This document shows, in pieces, positions 10,834 through 23,465 of a stretch of DNA of 64,000 nucleotides; position 1 is the stretch's first letter; each line of letters starts with the position of its first letter. A program made the position numbers and the translations under genes. Location: the NCBI GenBank assembly GCA_036346405.1, contig CM070566.1, positions 17,727,533 to 17,791,532 on the forward strand, read 5' to 3'. The notes below the pieces were generated by a model, which saw only the letters and a list, made by a program, of their open reading frames with translations, was not told the DNA's origin and ran no database searches. Source of the stretch: Phyllostachys edulis (lineage: Eukaryota; Streptophyta; Magnoliopsida; Poales; Poaceae).

Positions 10834-13800
10834 TGTCGGACCCGGGAACGAAAGATCCCGAACCCTCTGTGTTCATACACCAGTCCAGGATTTCCGGTGT
10901 ACACAGTTACAAAAATGATAACATAACCAAGTCTCGCATTGCATTAATAGTAAATCAGAGTTCGATACAATTGGGCATGAAGCCAAATAAAGAAGTAAAT
11001 AACACAATGAAGTAAAAGATAGTAGTAGACTGAACGATCCGCCACAGCAATAAATGCTGGGCGAACCTAGGCGTCGGTGTCCTCACCGTCCTGATAGTAG
11101 TCTTCTCCTAAAATTTTGTTGCATAAAGCAAGCATGAGCACAACTACTGTGCTCGCAAGTTACACCCAATATGGAATTTGTAATGCATGCATAAGGTAAA
11201 CAAAGGATATTGGCGAGGTTATTTTATGAAGCGACAATTTTAGTTCAAATAATCATAATAGATTGCAAGGCCATTTTTATACAGTATTTAAAATCATAAA
11301 TTTAATGACAGTTGTATAATGTGGATAACCTCCAACAAAGGTGATGGATATCCTCCAATCACAATGGCTAACCGCCCAATTTTCCCACAGGACTAACCAT
11401 CCTGAAAACATCTGTTGAAATCATTTTAAAACCAAAAACAAGTCTAACTTAAAGTGGCTTTGCTAGCATGTCCATGACCGCGGACGCGGCTATTCGAATA
11501 GTTTTCTACTCTGCAGAGTTTGTACAGCTTTACCCACACGAGATATTATACCCTTTGTGTCGGCCAATCCACGCTTCCTAAGGCGTGTGTGAGCAAATAT
11601 CACAAGGTCGTTATAATGATCTACCTCACAATACTCATGCCCGCTAAGGTTTCGCTTCCATTGGACTAACCATCCTCAGGAGCCCCTCTTGCGCCATGTG
11701 GGACTACTATCTAACCAACACCCACTCATACAACATGGCACTAATATCTATGAGGTATCCCAAATTATTAAGCGAGTCCTTCCCATACAGACATGTGGTG
11801 GTACGTTTGGCATAGCAAAGGAACGCCAAAGGCGGTCCTTAATCGACTTAGGCGTCTTTCAAAACAAACCACGGTTTTAATCCTAACCAGATTAGACTCG
11901 TGCATAAACTCGCACCCACCAATCATCCGTTTACCAAGTCTAAACCATTTTAGCATTTTATTTGACTAAACCATCTTTACAAAGTTCCTATGGTAAAACA
12001 ATACCATAGGTTCAAGTTTAAACAAATTTGTAATGATTTGGCTAAATCCTCCCAAAATCCAAATCATGGTATAAGCATTTGCTAAGCATTTCCAAATAAT
12101 TTATCTATGGTGACAAGGGATGACATTACAATATTCAATATTGGCCATACAAGGACAGTTGGAATATCTAATCATTTAAACAGGAATTAAAATACTTGAA
12201 TAAAAGTATGCATGCACTTAATAATTTGAAAACTGAATTTAAATAACTTTAAAATAGTAGGTGCAAGATGATCAAAGTATAACTTGCCTTCGCTGAAGTC
12301 TTGAAATTCTAATTCTTCGGAAGAATCAAATTCGAGAATAAATAAGTAATCTAAACGTGAAAATACAACAATCAATTGCAATTCAAATAAGGACAAGACA
12401 ATAGTTCAACTAACTCCAAATAAAATAATTATATTTTATTTAGATAGATAATAATCTTATAAGACCTTATAAGTTTGAAACATTCAATTTAGAAATAGGA
12501 AATAAAAGATATAACCTTTACAAGTTTAAATCCTAAATTTGCAAATTAAATAGTTTAATTTAAAATGACAATTTAAACTAATTCCAAATAAACCAATTCT
12601 AATTTATTAAGCTAAATAATCTTTTTATAAAGTTTTAGAAATTTTAATTCACTAAATTTGGAGTTGGAATTCAAATGATATGAATTTTACAAATGTTAGT
12701 TTAAATTTGGAATTTAAATGGATTTCTAAATTCTAAAATAGAACTAAACTGAACTCCAAATTGAATAACTATATTTTATTTAGTTAGATAATAATTTTCT
12801 AAGATTTTAGCAATTTGAATCATCTACTTTGGAATTATGGTTCGGAAGATATGAATTTTACAAGTTTAATTCCTAAATTAGTGGTTTAAATTATTTCAAA
12901 TTCAAACAGACAGTTTAAACCTACTCCAATTCAAACTTTTATATTTTATTTAGCTAGGTATTAATTTTATACAATTTTAGAAATTGGAATCACCTAATTT
13001 GGAATCAGAATGCAAAAGTTATGAATTTTACAAATTAAATCCTAAATTTGTTATTTAAATCAATTTCCTGAATTATTTTTCTAAAGGAAAATCTATTAAT
13101 GCGCAAGGCTGACGTCAGTCCTGAGGTTTTCGGTAAATAAATAATTAAAATTAAAAATCTGACAGGTGGGGCCTTTGTGTCAGTGACCAGGTCCATATGG
13201 ACTTGGTCCACGGGCTTGGCTCACGGGTGAGGTGGCGCGTGCGTACTGATGTGGCTGCCATGTCAGCACTAGGGCTGACATGGCGCCCACGTGGCTGCGA
13301 GGTGGCGCCATGGTGGCGCTGACGTGGCCGAGCCACGTAGACCTCAACGGCGGCGGCGCTCGGGTTCCAATGAACCGGCGAACGGCGGCGATCTGGACTC
13401 CGGCGAGGGTACGAGAAGAAAGAGGGGAACATAAGGGTTACAGTGCGCCACCCACGCCGGGCGAGAGAGAGGACGGAGGTGGCGGCGGCACGGCGAAGCG
13501 GCGGCGAAGCCGGGTGGTTGATGGCGGCGAAGCTCGGGGTCTCCGGCGAGGCGAGGCGCGACCGATCGCGGAGATGCGCGGCGAATGGTGGGGGCGGCGA
13601 GGACCGGCGAGACGGCGGCGGCGGAATTGAAGCTCAAGCCGGGACCGGGCATTTAAAACTTAAATTCCGCGTGAACACGGCGTGAGGAATGGGTGAGTGG
13701 TGGCGTTGGCCGTGGTGAGGCGCCGAGCTCCCTTTATAGGGGCCGGGAGGTCCGAGGCGGTGTGGCGTCGTGGAGGTCGCGGGCGGCGGTTAAGGGCTTA

Positions 13801-14437
13801 AGCGCCGCGGCGCGAGAAGAGGGGGATCGTGGGGAGGTGGAGGTGGACGCGAGTCGGCGCGCACCGACGCGAGAAGGCGGTTGGAGGCGAAGCTTGCATG
13901 AGCTCGCCCGCGAGCGAAAATGGCGGCAGGGTCGGCCTCGACCGCGCGGAGAAGAACGCGGGGAGACGATGACGCGGGGCCGTCGGATCTTGCTTCGACG
14001 GTGCGGAGAAGACGGGGTGGCGTGGAGCTATGCGGGCCGTCGGATGGGCACCCGATGGTGGAGAGAAAGGGAGGCGGGGGTGGAGCAGTGGGCTGAGCTG
14101 GGCCGCGCGCTTGGAGAGAGGAGATGGGCCGGAGACTTTCGGCCCAAGCACTGTTTAGGGTTTTGTTTTGATTTTCTATTTTAAATAATCTGATTAATTC
14201 CTTTTAGACTTAGAAAATAGCAAAAAGAGTGTAAAAATTCTACAAAAATTCTCATAAATCCTTAGAGACAATTTAGACTTAATAAAATTATTCCCAACTT
14301 AAACTTGATACTAAATTTTGTAATTAAATTATTTTAGGTTTAAAATATTTAGGAAAAAGCTTTTAAAATTTCAGAAAAGTTCACAAACTTAAATAAGTTT
14401 TAAACTTTAACTAAAATTGAAATTTTGGGCTGTTACA
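10834..14437 (-). repeat. 3' LTR of the chromovirus (3604 bp)
   Basis: Runs on the plus strand from TGTCGGACCCGG to GGGCTGTTACA, the reverse complement of a TG...CA LTR. The GC-rich stretch at 13150-14150 gives long open frames on both strands, but they are low in complexity and differ between the two LTRs, so none is called. The matching 5' LTR carries many small indels relative to this copy. Confidence 0.9.
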
Positions 14438-14452
14438 AACCTCCCCCCCTTA
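14438..14452 (-). promoter_or_regulatory. Polypurine tract of the chromovirus
   Basis: The plus strand reads aacctccccccctta, so the element has an A/G-only run ending in GGGGGGGAGGTT directly before its 3' LTR. This is the expected plus-strand primer. Confidence 0.85.
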
Positions 14453-14466
14453 AGGGAATCTCGACC

Positions 14467-15400
14467 CCGAGATTCAGGATTGACTGGCGAGAAGGTGGGG
14501 ATACCCAGCTTTAATGTCTTCTTCCCGCTCCCAAGTGGCTTCACTTTCAGGGTGGTGGCTCCACTAAACTTTGTATGAACGGATGATCTTGTTCCGTGTG
14601 ACACGCTCTGCGACGTCCAGAATCTTGATCGGTTGCTCCACATAGGTGAGGTCCTCTTGAAGATCAATGCTTTCAAGAGGGTCGATCTTCAGCACTCAAG
14701 GCACTTCTTTAGTCGTGAAACATGGAAGACATTGTGGACGGCGGATAAGGATCTTTGTAGCTCGGTGATATGCAACTTCACCTCTTCTTGCCAAAATCTT
14801 GTAAGGTCCCACAAACTGGGTGCAAGTTTTCCTTTGGTTCGAACCTTCTTACTCCCCGGTGGAGTAACTCGGAGATAGACAAAATCTCCTTCTGCAAAGG
14901 TCAACTCTCGCCGACGATTATCTGCATAGCTCTTCTGTCGGGTTTGAGCTACTTTCAAATGCTCTCTTATTGTCTTAACCTTACTTTCAGCTTCTTTGAT
15001 CAACTCTGGCCCAAAGAACTGATGCTCTCCTACTTCATCCCATAGAAGCGGAGTTCTGCATTTCCTGCCATACAAAGCCTCAAATGGGGATATCTGAAGA
15101 CTGGCTTGGTAGCTATTGTTGTACGAAAATTCTGCATAAGGCAAATTCTTGTCCCAACTTTTTCCGTAATCCAAGGCGCAGGCTCGAAGCATGTCTTCAA
15201 GAATCTGGTTGACTCGCTCGGTCTGGCCATCTGTCTATGGATGATATGCAGTGCTGAAATTGAGTCTGGTTCCCAAGGCTTCATGCAGACTCTGCCAAAA
15301 TCTTGACGTAAACTGTGATCCTCTGTCGGACACGATCTTCTTGGGTACTCCATGCGCATGCACTATCTTGGCCATATACAATTTCGCCACCATGCTCGGG
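14467..15400 (-). pseudogene. Gypsy integrase C-terminal part and chromodomain
   Basis: The minus strand encodes LPYAEFSYNNSYQ, SPFEALYGRKCRTPL and KSYADNRRREL, which mark the end of the integrase core and its GPY/F-like region in chromoviruses. NVFHVSRLKKCL follows. In a neighbouring frame, YVEQPIKILDVAERVTRNK, then a TAG, then WSHHPESEATWE form a chromodomain. Chromodomains can guide integration by binding modified histone tails. The stop replaces an expected Gln before W, and a frameshift separates the chromodomain from the integrase frame. The HHCC finger and catalytic DD35E core further right (15400-15850) are too broken to read as one frame. Confidence 0.85.
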
Positions 15401-15859
15401 TAGGTGGTCTTGATCGAAGGAAATGAGCTACTTTAGTTAACCGATCAATTATCACCCAAATGGAATCACATCTGATCGAGTCCTAGGAAGTCGGTGATGA
15501 AATCCATATCAACTTCTTCCCACTTCCACTCGGGGATCGTAGCAGTTGTAACAAACCGGCGGGTCTTTGATGTTCGCCTTGACTCACCGACAAACATCAC
15601 AACAGACTACTGAACTCCGCAATTTCCGCTTCATCTTGACCCACCAATATCTTTCCTTAAGATCTGGTACATCTTGGTACCGCCAGGTGAATGGAATAAG
15701 GCGACTCATGGGCTTCCTTGAGAATCGATTGCTTTAAATCTCGGTGATCCTAAGACGCAGATGCGGTTCCCGAACCACACCGTGTCCTTCCTCATCTTGG
15801 TGAATCTCAAGCTTTGCCTCTTCTCATATTCTTCTTGATCTCCTTGATGTCTTCATCTA

Positions 15860-17690
15860 CTAATTGCTTTTCTTTGATCGACTCAAGTGTTGGTTGAACT
15901 TCCAACGATTCACACATCCTTGCTCAACAATCTCCAAGTTCGGATGCTTCAATTCTTCATATAACTCTGCCGATTCTCCTGAACCAAAATGGTATTGCTG
16001 TCGCCTTCTGCTCGGGGCATCTGCAACCACATTTGCTTTGCCCGGGTGATAATGAATCCCAAGGTCATAATCCTTTATCAATTCCAGCCATCTTCTCTGA
16101 CGGAGGTTAAGGTCAGACTGGGTAAAGATGTACTTCAAACTCTTATGATCCGTGAAAACCTCACACAATGTTACCAATGAGATAATGCCGCCAGATCTTC
16201 AATGCATGTACAATTCTTTGCTAACTCCGTGTCGTGAGTTGGATAATTCCCTTCGTGTGGTCTCAAGCGACGGATGCATAAGCTCTGACTTTGCCCTCTT
16301 GCATCAATACACAACCAAGTCCTCGACGAGATGCGTCATGAAAATAACAAAATCCTTATGAATATCCCAGAGGACCAATACAGTCTTTGAAACTAATCTC
16401 GTCTTCGTTCTTGGAAACTTTCTTCAAGCGTCTGTCCAATCAAATTTCTTCTCCTTCTTGAAGTTGAGTCATTGGTCTTGCTATCTTGGAGAAGCCTTCA
16501 ATGAATCTGCGATAATACCCAGCCAATCCAAGGAAGCTTCTCACATCCGTGATGACTTGGGTTGTTTCCAATCCATTACTGCTTCGACTTTGGCGGGATC
16601 TACTGCCACCCCTCCTGATGACACAATATGACCAAGGAATGCCACCTGACTTAGCCAAAATTCGCACTTGCTGAATTTGGCATAAAGTCGGTGCTCTCTC
16701 GAAGTTTTCCCAAAATTATCCCGAGGTGGTCCTCATGTTCTTCTTCATTCTTTGAATAGATAAGAATGTCATCGATGAAAACAACCACAAACTTATCCAA
16801 GAATTCCATGAACACTTTGTTCATCATATTCATGAAATAAGCGAGGCGTTCGTCAAACCGAAAGACATTATCAGAACTCGCATACAACCCATATCCGGTG
16901 GTGAAAGCGATCTTGTAATATCTTACGGTCTAATCTTGATTGGTGATAACCGGATCTCAAATCAATCTTCGAGAAGACACTTGCTCCTTTCGCTTGATCG
17001 AGCAGATCATCAATCCTAGGTAACGGATACTTATTCTTAATTGTCACCTCATTGAGCGTCTGTAATCCACACACATCCTCATGCCGTTGTCTTTCTTCTT
17101 GACAAATAATCTGAGTGCTCCCCAAGGTGATGAACTTGGCGAATATATCCCTTGCTCCGCAACTCTTCAATCTGTTTCTTCATCTCTGCTAATTCATTGG
17201 CCGGCATTCTGTAAGGTCGTTTCGAGATTGGAGCGGTCCCTGGGACTAAGTCAATTAAGAACATGACGTCCCTATCTGGTGGCATGCCGGGTAGCTCATC
17301 AGGAAAAACATCCGGGAATTCTTGTACTACAAGTATATCTTCAAGCTTTAACTCCTTCAAGCTGGTCAGTATGGAACTCTCACCAGTACATGTTTTGGGC
17401 TTGAATTCAACTGTGACTCCTTCCTCATTAGTGAGAGTGATAAACCTATCGGCACAGTCTATCCGTCCTTGATTCTTGGCTAGCCAGTCCATTCCAAGTA
17501 TTACATCTAGACCTTGAGAATGCAAGACTATCAAGTCTGCCATGAAGGAAACTCCGGATATCTCGAGGTAAGATTTGGGCATAGAGAGGCGGTTCTCATT
17601 TTCGAGCCCGGGAATGGATTATCATAAGATTACTTAATGGAGAAATAGGTAACCCATTTTTGCCCACAAACTTATTGGATACAAAAGAAT
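15860..17690 (-). pseudogene. Gypsy protease, reverse transcriptase and RNase H, broken
   Basis: In translation order the minus strand has an aspartic-protease tail (LDVILGMDWLAKNQGRIDC), the RT entry segment (EFPDVFPDELPGMPPDR, then [20 protein letters not shown]), RT cores ([25 protein letters not shown]), the catalytic box VVFIDDILIYSK at about 16760, and RNase H segments ([48 protein letters not shown]). The FIDD aspartates are kept. The segments are spread over several frames. An Ala is found in place of Leu in the usual DALSR signature (ADAPSRR). Confidence 0.9.
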
Positions 17691-17703
17691 GCGAAGCTCG
17701 GAA

Positions 17704-18904
17704 TCAAACAGGACCGATCTTTGGTATCGAATTAACAAGAAACGTACCAGGGCGACGTGCAGTGCGGCTCGAGCTTCCTCTGGCGTGACGTGATTCACAC
17801 GCCCTTCGTGGAATCGCCCGCCGCTTTGGGGTGCCGCCGGTGGCTGGTACTCGATCTTGGCTTTGATTGGTGTTGCGATCGCCGCTTTTCGGGCACTTGT
17901 TGGCATAATGTCGATCTCGTTGCAATGGAAGCATGTCACTCCTGCTGCCGATGAAGTTGGGTTCTTCATTAAACCGCCCGCAGATGCATTGTTGCGGAAG
18001 TTGGAAGAGTTGGAGCGCCGGCTTGCGTGATTGGAGTTCGGGTGTAGAAGATCGAACCTTCCACTCGAGGTGGCCGAGGGTGAGCAAAGCGAGGCTTGGG
18101 TTGCCCTCCGAGTTGAACTTCGAGCGGCCATCCTCCGCTATGGTTCTCCATCTGCAGATGTTTGGCCTCTGGCGAAAAGCTTTATTCACTAACCTTTGGA
18201 AGTCGCAGTAGTCATTGGAGACCATTTGGATCGAGATCTCGTCGCTCAAACCATCCATGAACCTTTCTCGCCTTTCTTCATCACTAGCCACGTCTGCTTG
18301 GGGCATAGCGAGCAATTTGGTTGAACTTGTGCAGTATTCACCCACCGTGGCGGTTGCCTTGTTTGAGCGCTGTGGAACTCTTTCTTCTTTAGGGTCATTA
18401 TCCCTTCGGGAATATGTGCATGGCGGAAAGCCCGCACAAACTCCTCCCAAGAGATAGTCTGTGCATCAGCATGGGAGATGTTGTAGTTATCCCACCATTC
18501 TGATGCGGGACCGGTGAGCTGGTGAGAGGCAAACAGGACTCTCTCACGATCAGTACACTTAGTGATATCCAGTTTCTTCCCGATAGCACGGATCCAGTCA
18601 TCGGCATCCATCGGCTCTGTGCTGCTGGAGAAGGTTGGTGGGCGCATGCGCATGAAATCGCCATGGTCAATCTCTGCGGTGGAGGTGGTGGTGTAGTTCG
18701 AGTTGTTGCCTGCACATTCTGCACGCTGTTGAGGGACTGAGCCAGGAGGTTAATCAGATGGTTTTGGTTTTCCATCATCTGACGCCAATCTGGTCCTTCA
18801 GCTGGTGGCGGTGGTGGTTGCTTCCGACGGATCCTCCCGTAATCTGCGTCTTCGTTGTTCTCCGACCTCGGACATCGCCTTCGCTGCAGATGGGTGGTCA
18901 CCAT
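17704..18904 (-). pseudogene. Gypsy gag with CCHC zinc knuckle, frameshifted
   Basis: The minus strand encodes a retrotransposon gag core (EPMDADDWIRAIGKKLDI, QLTGPASEWWDNY, SWEEFVRAFRHAHIP), then DEERRERFMDGLSDEI. A zinc knuckle, CFHCNE...HYANKCP, is split between frames near 17915-17950. The N-terminal leader (EGPDWRQMMENQNHLINLLA) is in another frame. At least three frame changes fall in about 1.2 kb. The protease active-site region follows at 17640-17700 but is also shifted. Confidence 0.88.
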
Positions 18905-19184
18905 CTGCTAGAACTCCAAAGATTAGGAGAGGTAGACAGATAGGGAAAGGTAAATTCCAATAGCCCAAGAACACAAAGAGCATACAAGGGAAAAAGCAGA
19001 TTTTTCCAAGAAATTCTTTTATTAATTTATTTTATTCAAGATTATGGCTACCACAAGGTATTAGTAGCTCATAATTCGCAACTAAGGATCGAACTAAAGG
19101 AAAGATAACAACTATGGGGTACTAGGGGTATAGTCCGGCTCACTAGAGCTAGCCTCGACGGCCTTGTAGCTAGCTAGCTCATGA

Positions 19185-19686
19185 TTACGGTCTTGACTTC
19201 TCCTCCGCCTCCTGAGTCTGCTCGAAAGCGGTGAACAAGTCATTCAAGGTGTTCCCATAGGCGTAGTCCAAAGCCTTAGCCAGATCCACCTGGTGTGTCA
19301 GTTCGGGAGAATCTTCGTCTCTAGCAGAGTTGAAGGTACTGTCAAGCCGGGTTGGAATGTGCATCGGGTAATAATGAAACCCGGTGCCATGAAGGCGATG
19401 ATTGTAGGTGTAGCGAAGGTGGCGAACTGCCTCCCTTGCCGCATCTTGCATGCCATCATCAAAGGTGTCGCGCCGGATCGGAGCGTCAAAGACGTGGAAG
19501 ACGGTGTCCGGTGCGAGGTTGGAGTAGATGAGCACCTCTACTCTCCACAGTTGTTGTTCTCCCACCTGGTACTTGAATCCCTGGAAAGTTGGCCTCTTTC
19601 GGTAACCCAGTCTGCATCATTTCCCAAAGTATCTCGCCCGATTTCGATAAAGGCTCCGTGGGAAGTAGCATCCCAGATTTCACCAT
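19185..19686 (-). pseudogene. Extra open frame upstream of gag in the chromovirus
   Basis: A 126-codon minus-strand frame (DTVFHVFDAPIRRDTFDDGM, HQVDLAKALDYAYGNTLNDL) lies between the 5' LTR and gag. A second frame with GEILWEMMQTGLPKEANFPG overlaps its start and joins it through one frameshift near 19570, giving roughly 165 residues in all. It has no zinc finger, protease or RT motif. I do not recognise a named family. Its composition is that of a normal soluble protein, not low complexity. Confidence 0.6.
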
Positions 19687-19827
19687 CTACAATTTTGAGA
19701 AAGAGATAAGTTAGTAAACATTTTAAAGAGAAAGGTTGAGAATGACTCTGGATAGACTCAAAATAGTTTTTGCTTTTGAAAATAAGTCCTTAGGACAATT
19801 CTAGGGCCACGTCCTACAGACGACATG

Positions 19828-19839
19828 GCTCTGATACCA
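19828..19839 (-). promoter_or_regulatory. Primer-binding site of the chromovirus
   Basis: Plus-strand GCTCTGATACCA, element-sense TGGTATCAGAGC, complementary to initiator tRNA-Met. It lies four bases from the 5' LTR at 19844. Confidence 0.9.
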
Positions 19840-19843
19840 CTTT

Positions 19844-22800
19844 TGTCGGACCCGGGAACGAAAGATCCCGAACCCTCGTGTTCATACACCGATCCAGATT
19901 TCGGTGTACACATTACAAAATGATAACATAACCAAGTCTCGCATTGCATTAATAGTAAATCAGAGTTCGATACAATTGGGCATGAAGCCAAATAAAGAAG
20001 TAAATAACACAGCGGAAGTAAAAAGATAGTAGTAGGCCAGAACGATCCGCCACAGGCAATCGTCTGGGGGCGTAGCCTAGGCGTCGGTGTCCTCACCGTC
20101 CTGATAGTAGTCTTCTCCTGAAATTTTGTTGCATAAAGCAAGCATGAGCACAACTACCGTGCTCGCAAGTTACACCCAATATGGAATTTGTAATGCATGC
20201 ATAAGGTAAACAAAGGATATTGGCAGGGTTATTTTGCGTAAGCAGCAATTTTAGTTCAAATAATCATAATAGATTGCAAGGCCATTTTTATACAGTATTT
20301 AAAATCATAAATTTAATTACAGTTGTATAATGTGGATAACCTCCAACAAAGGTGATGGATATCCTCCAATCACAAAGGCTAACCGCCCAATTTTCCCACA
20401 GGACTAACCATCCTGAAAACATCTGTTGAAATCATTTTAAAACCAAAAACAAGTCTAACTTAAAGTGGCTTTGCTAGCATGTCCATGACCGCGGACGCGG
20501 CTATTCGAATAGTTTTCTACTCTGCAGAGTATGTACAGCTTTACCCACACGAGATATTATACCCTTTGTGTCGGCCAATCCACGCTTCCTAAGGCGTGTG
20601 TGAGCAAATATCACAAGGTCGTTATAATGATCTACCTCACAATACTCATGCCCGCTAAGGTTTCGCTTCCATTGGACTAACCATCCTCCGGGAGCCCCCT
20701 CTTGCGCCATGTGGGACTACTATCTAACCAACACCCACTCATACAACATGGCACGAATATCTATGAGGTATCCCAAATTATTAAGCCAGGTCCTTCCCAT
20801 ACAGGACATGTGGTGGTATGCGTTTTGGCATAGCAAAGGAACGCCAAAGGCGGTCCTTAATCGACTTGGGCGTCTTTCAAAACAAACCCTGGGTTTTAAT
20901 CCTAACCAGATTAGACCCGTGCATAAACCTGCACCCACCAATCATCCGTTTCGCCCAAGTCTAAACCATTTTAGCATTTTATTTGACTAAACCATCTTTA
21001 CAAAGTTCCCTATGGTAAAACAATACCATAGGTTCAAGTTTAAACAAATTTGTAATGATTTGGCTAAATCCTCCCAAAATCCAAATCATGGTATAAGCAT
21101 TTGCTAAGCATTTCCAAATAATTTATCTATGGTGACAAGGGATGACATTACAATATTCAATATTGGCCATACAAGGACAGTTGGAATATCTAATCATTTA
21201 AACAGGAATTAAAATACTTGAATAAAAGTATGCATGCACTTAATAATTTGAAAACTGAATTTAAATAACTTTAAAATAGTAGGTGCAAGATGATCAAAGT
21301 ATAACTTGCCTTCGCTGAAGTCTTGAAATTCTAATTCTTCTAAGAATCAAATTCCGGAATAATCGTCAGTAATCTAAACGTGAAAATACGACAATCAATT
21401 GCAATTCAAATAAGGACAAGACAATAGTTCAAACTAACTCCAAATAAAATAATTATATTTTATTTAGCTAGATAATAATCTTATAAGACCTTATAAGTTT
21501 GAAACATTCAATTTAGAAATAGGAAATAAAAGATATAACCTTTACAAGTTTAAATCCTAAATTTGCAAATTAAATAGTTTAATTTAAAATGACAATTTAA
21601 ACTAATTCCAAATAAACCAATTCTAATTTATTAAGCTAAATAATCTTTTTATAAAGTTTTAGAAATTTTAATTCACTAAATTTGGAGTTGGAATTCAAAT
21701 GATATGAATTTTACAAATGTTAGTTTAAATTTGGAATTTAAATGGATTTCTAAATTCTAAAACAGAACTAAACTGAACTCCAAATTGAATAACTATATTT
21801 TATTTAGTTAGATAATAATTTTCTAAGATTTTAGCAATTTGAATCATATACTTTGGAATTATGGTTGAGAAGATATGAATTTTACAAGTTTAATTCCTAA
21901 ATTAGTGGTTTAAATTATTTCAAATTCAAACAGACAGTTTAAACCTACTCCAATTCAAACTTTTATATTTTATTTAGCTAGGTATTAATTTTATACAATT
22001 TTAGAAATTGGAATCACCTAATTTGGAATCGAATGCAAAAGTTATGAATTTTACAAATTAAATCCTAAATCATTATTTAAATCAATTTCTGAATTATTTT
22101 TCTAAAGGAAAATCTATTAATGCGCAAAGTGACGTCGATCTGAGGTTTTCGGTAAATAAATAATTAAAATTAAAAATCGACAAAGTGGGGCCTTTGTGTC
22201 GCTGACTGTGTCCATATGGACTTGGTCCACAGGCTTGGCTCACGGGTGAGGTGGCGCGTCTTGTCTTGATGTGGTCGCCATGTCAAGACTAGGGTCGACA
22301 TGGCGCCCACGTGGGCTGAGGTGGCGCCATGGTGGCGCCGGCGTGGCCGAGCCACGAGACCTCAACGGCGGCGGCGCCGGGTTCCAATGAACCGTGACGG
22401 CGGCGATCCGACTCCGGCGAGGGTACGAGAAGAAAGAGGGATAAGGGTTTCAGTGCGCCACCCACTTGGCGAGAGAGGACGGAGGTGGCGGCGGCGAAGA
22501 AGCGGCGGCGAAGCCGGTGGTTGATGGCGACGAGCTCTGTGGGTCCTCCGGCGAGGGCGAGGTGCGCACCGGGATCGCGGAGATGCGGCGAAGCGAATGG
22601 TGGGGGCGGCGAGGACCCGGCGTAGACGGCGGCGGCGGAATTGAAGCTCCAAGCTTCGGGACCGGCGGCGACGAAAACTTAAATTCCGGCGTGAACACGG
22701 CGTGAGGGAGTGGGTGAGTGGTGGCGTTGGCTTCGTGGTGAGGAGAGGCGCCCGGAGCTCCCTTTTATAGGGGCCGGGGAGGTCCGAGGCGGTGTGGCGT

Positions 22801-23465
22801 CGTGGAGGTCGCGGCGGCGGTTAAGGGCTTAGGCGCCCGCGTGCGCGAGAAGAGGGGGAAAGGGGTGGGGATCGTGGCGGAGGTGGACGCGAGTCGTGCG
22901 CACCGACGCGGAGAAGGCGGGGCGGTTGGAGGCAGTGCCGTTACGAGCTCGCCCGCGAGCGAAAATGGCGGCAGGGTCGGCCTCGACCGCGCGGAGAAGA
23001 ACGCGGGGAGACGATGACGCGGGGCCGTCGGATCTTGCCGGCGGTCGGAGAAGACGGGTGGCGTGGAGCTATGCTGGCGTCGGATGGGCACCGATGGTGG
23101 AAGAAAGGAGGTGGAAGCGAGGGCTGGTGGGCAGCAAGGCTTGAGAGAGGAGATGGTAGGAGACTTTCGGCCCAAGCACTGTTTAGGGTTTTGTTTTGAT
23201 TTTCTATTTTAAATAATCTGATTAATTCCTTTTAGACTTAGAAAATAGCAAAAAGAGTGTAAAAATTCTACAAAAATTCTCATAAATCCTTAGAGACAAT
23301 TTAGACTTAATAAAATTATTCCCAACTTAAACTTGATACTAAATTTTGTAATTAAATTATTTTAGGTTTAAAATATTTAGGAAAAAGCTTTTAAAATTTC
23401 AGAAAAATTCACAAACTTAAATAAGTTTTAAACTTTAACTAAAATTGAAATTTTGGGCTGTTACA
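19844..23465 (-). repeat. 5' LTR of the chromovirus (3622 bp)
   Basis: Begins TGTCGGACCCGG and ends GGGCTGTTACA on the plus strand. It aligns end to end with 10834-14437. Several differences are of the form CAG to CGA or CTG to TCG; see the findings. Confidence 0.9.

Larger units (their letters stand above)
10834..23465 (-). mobile_element. Ty3/gypsy chromovirus (Tekay/Del-like), nested
   Basis: A 12.6-kb minus-strand element with a perfect 5-bp target duplication, TCAGC (10829-10833 and 23466-23470). Its LTRs are 10834-14437 and 19844-23465. The primer site is at 19828-19839 and the polypurine tract is at 14438-14452. Gag, protease, RT, RNase H, integrase and a chromodomain follow in that order on the minus strand, the gypsy order. 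The C-terminal chromodomain and the very long LTRs suggest the Tekay/Del clade (inference). All frames are broken by shifts or stops, so as sequenced it is not autonomous. Confidence 0.92.

Noticed and set aside
13151..14184. Long overlapping open frames on both strands in the chromovirus LTR
   Set aside because: They are GC-rich, low in complexity and not preserved in the matching LTR at 22170-23200; they reflect base composition.
19828..19839. tRNA-Met-like sequences at 9911, 19828 and 39413
   Set aside because: Only 12-13 bases match, next to LTRs; these are primer-binding sites, not tRNA genes.
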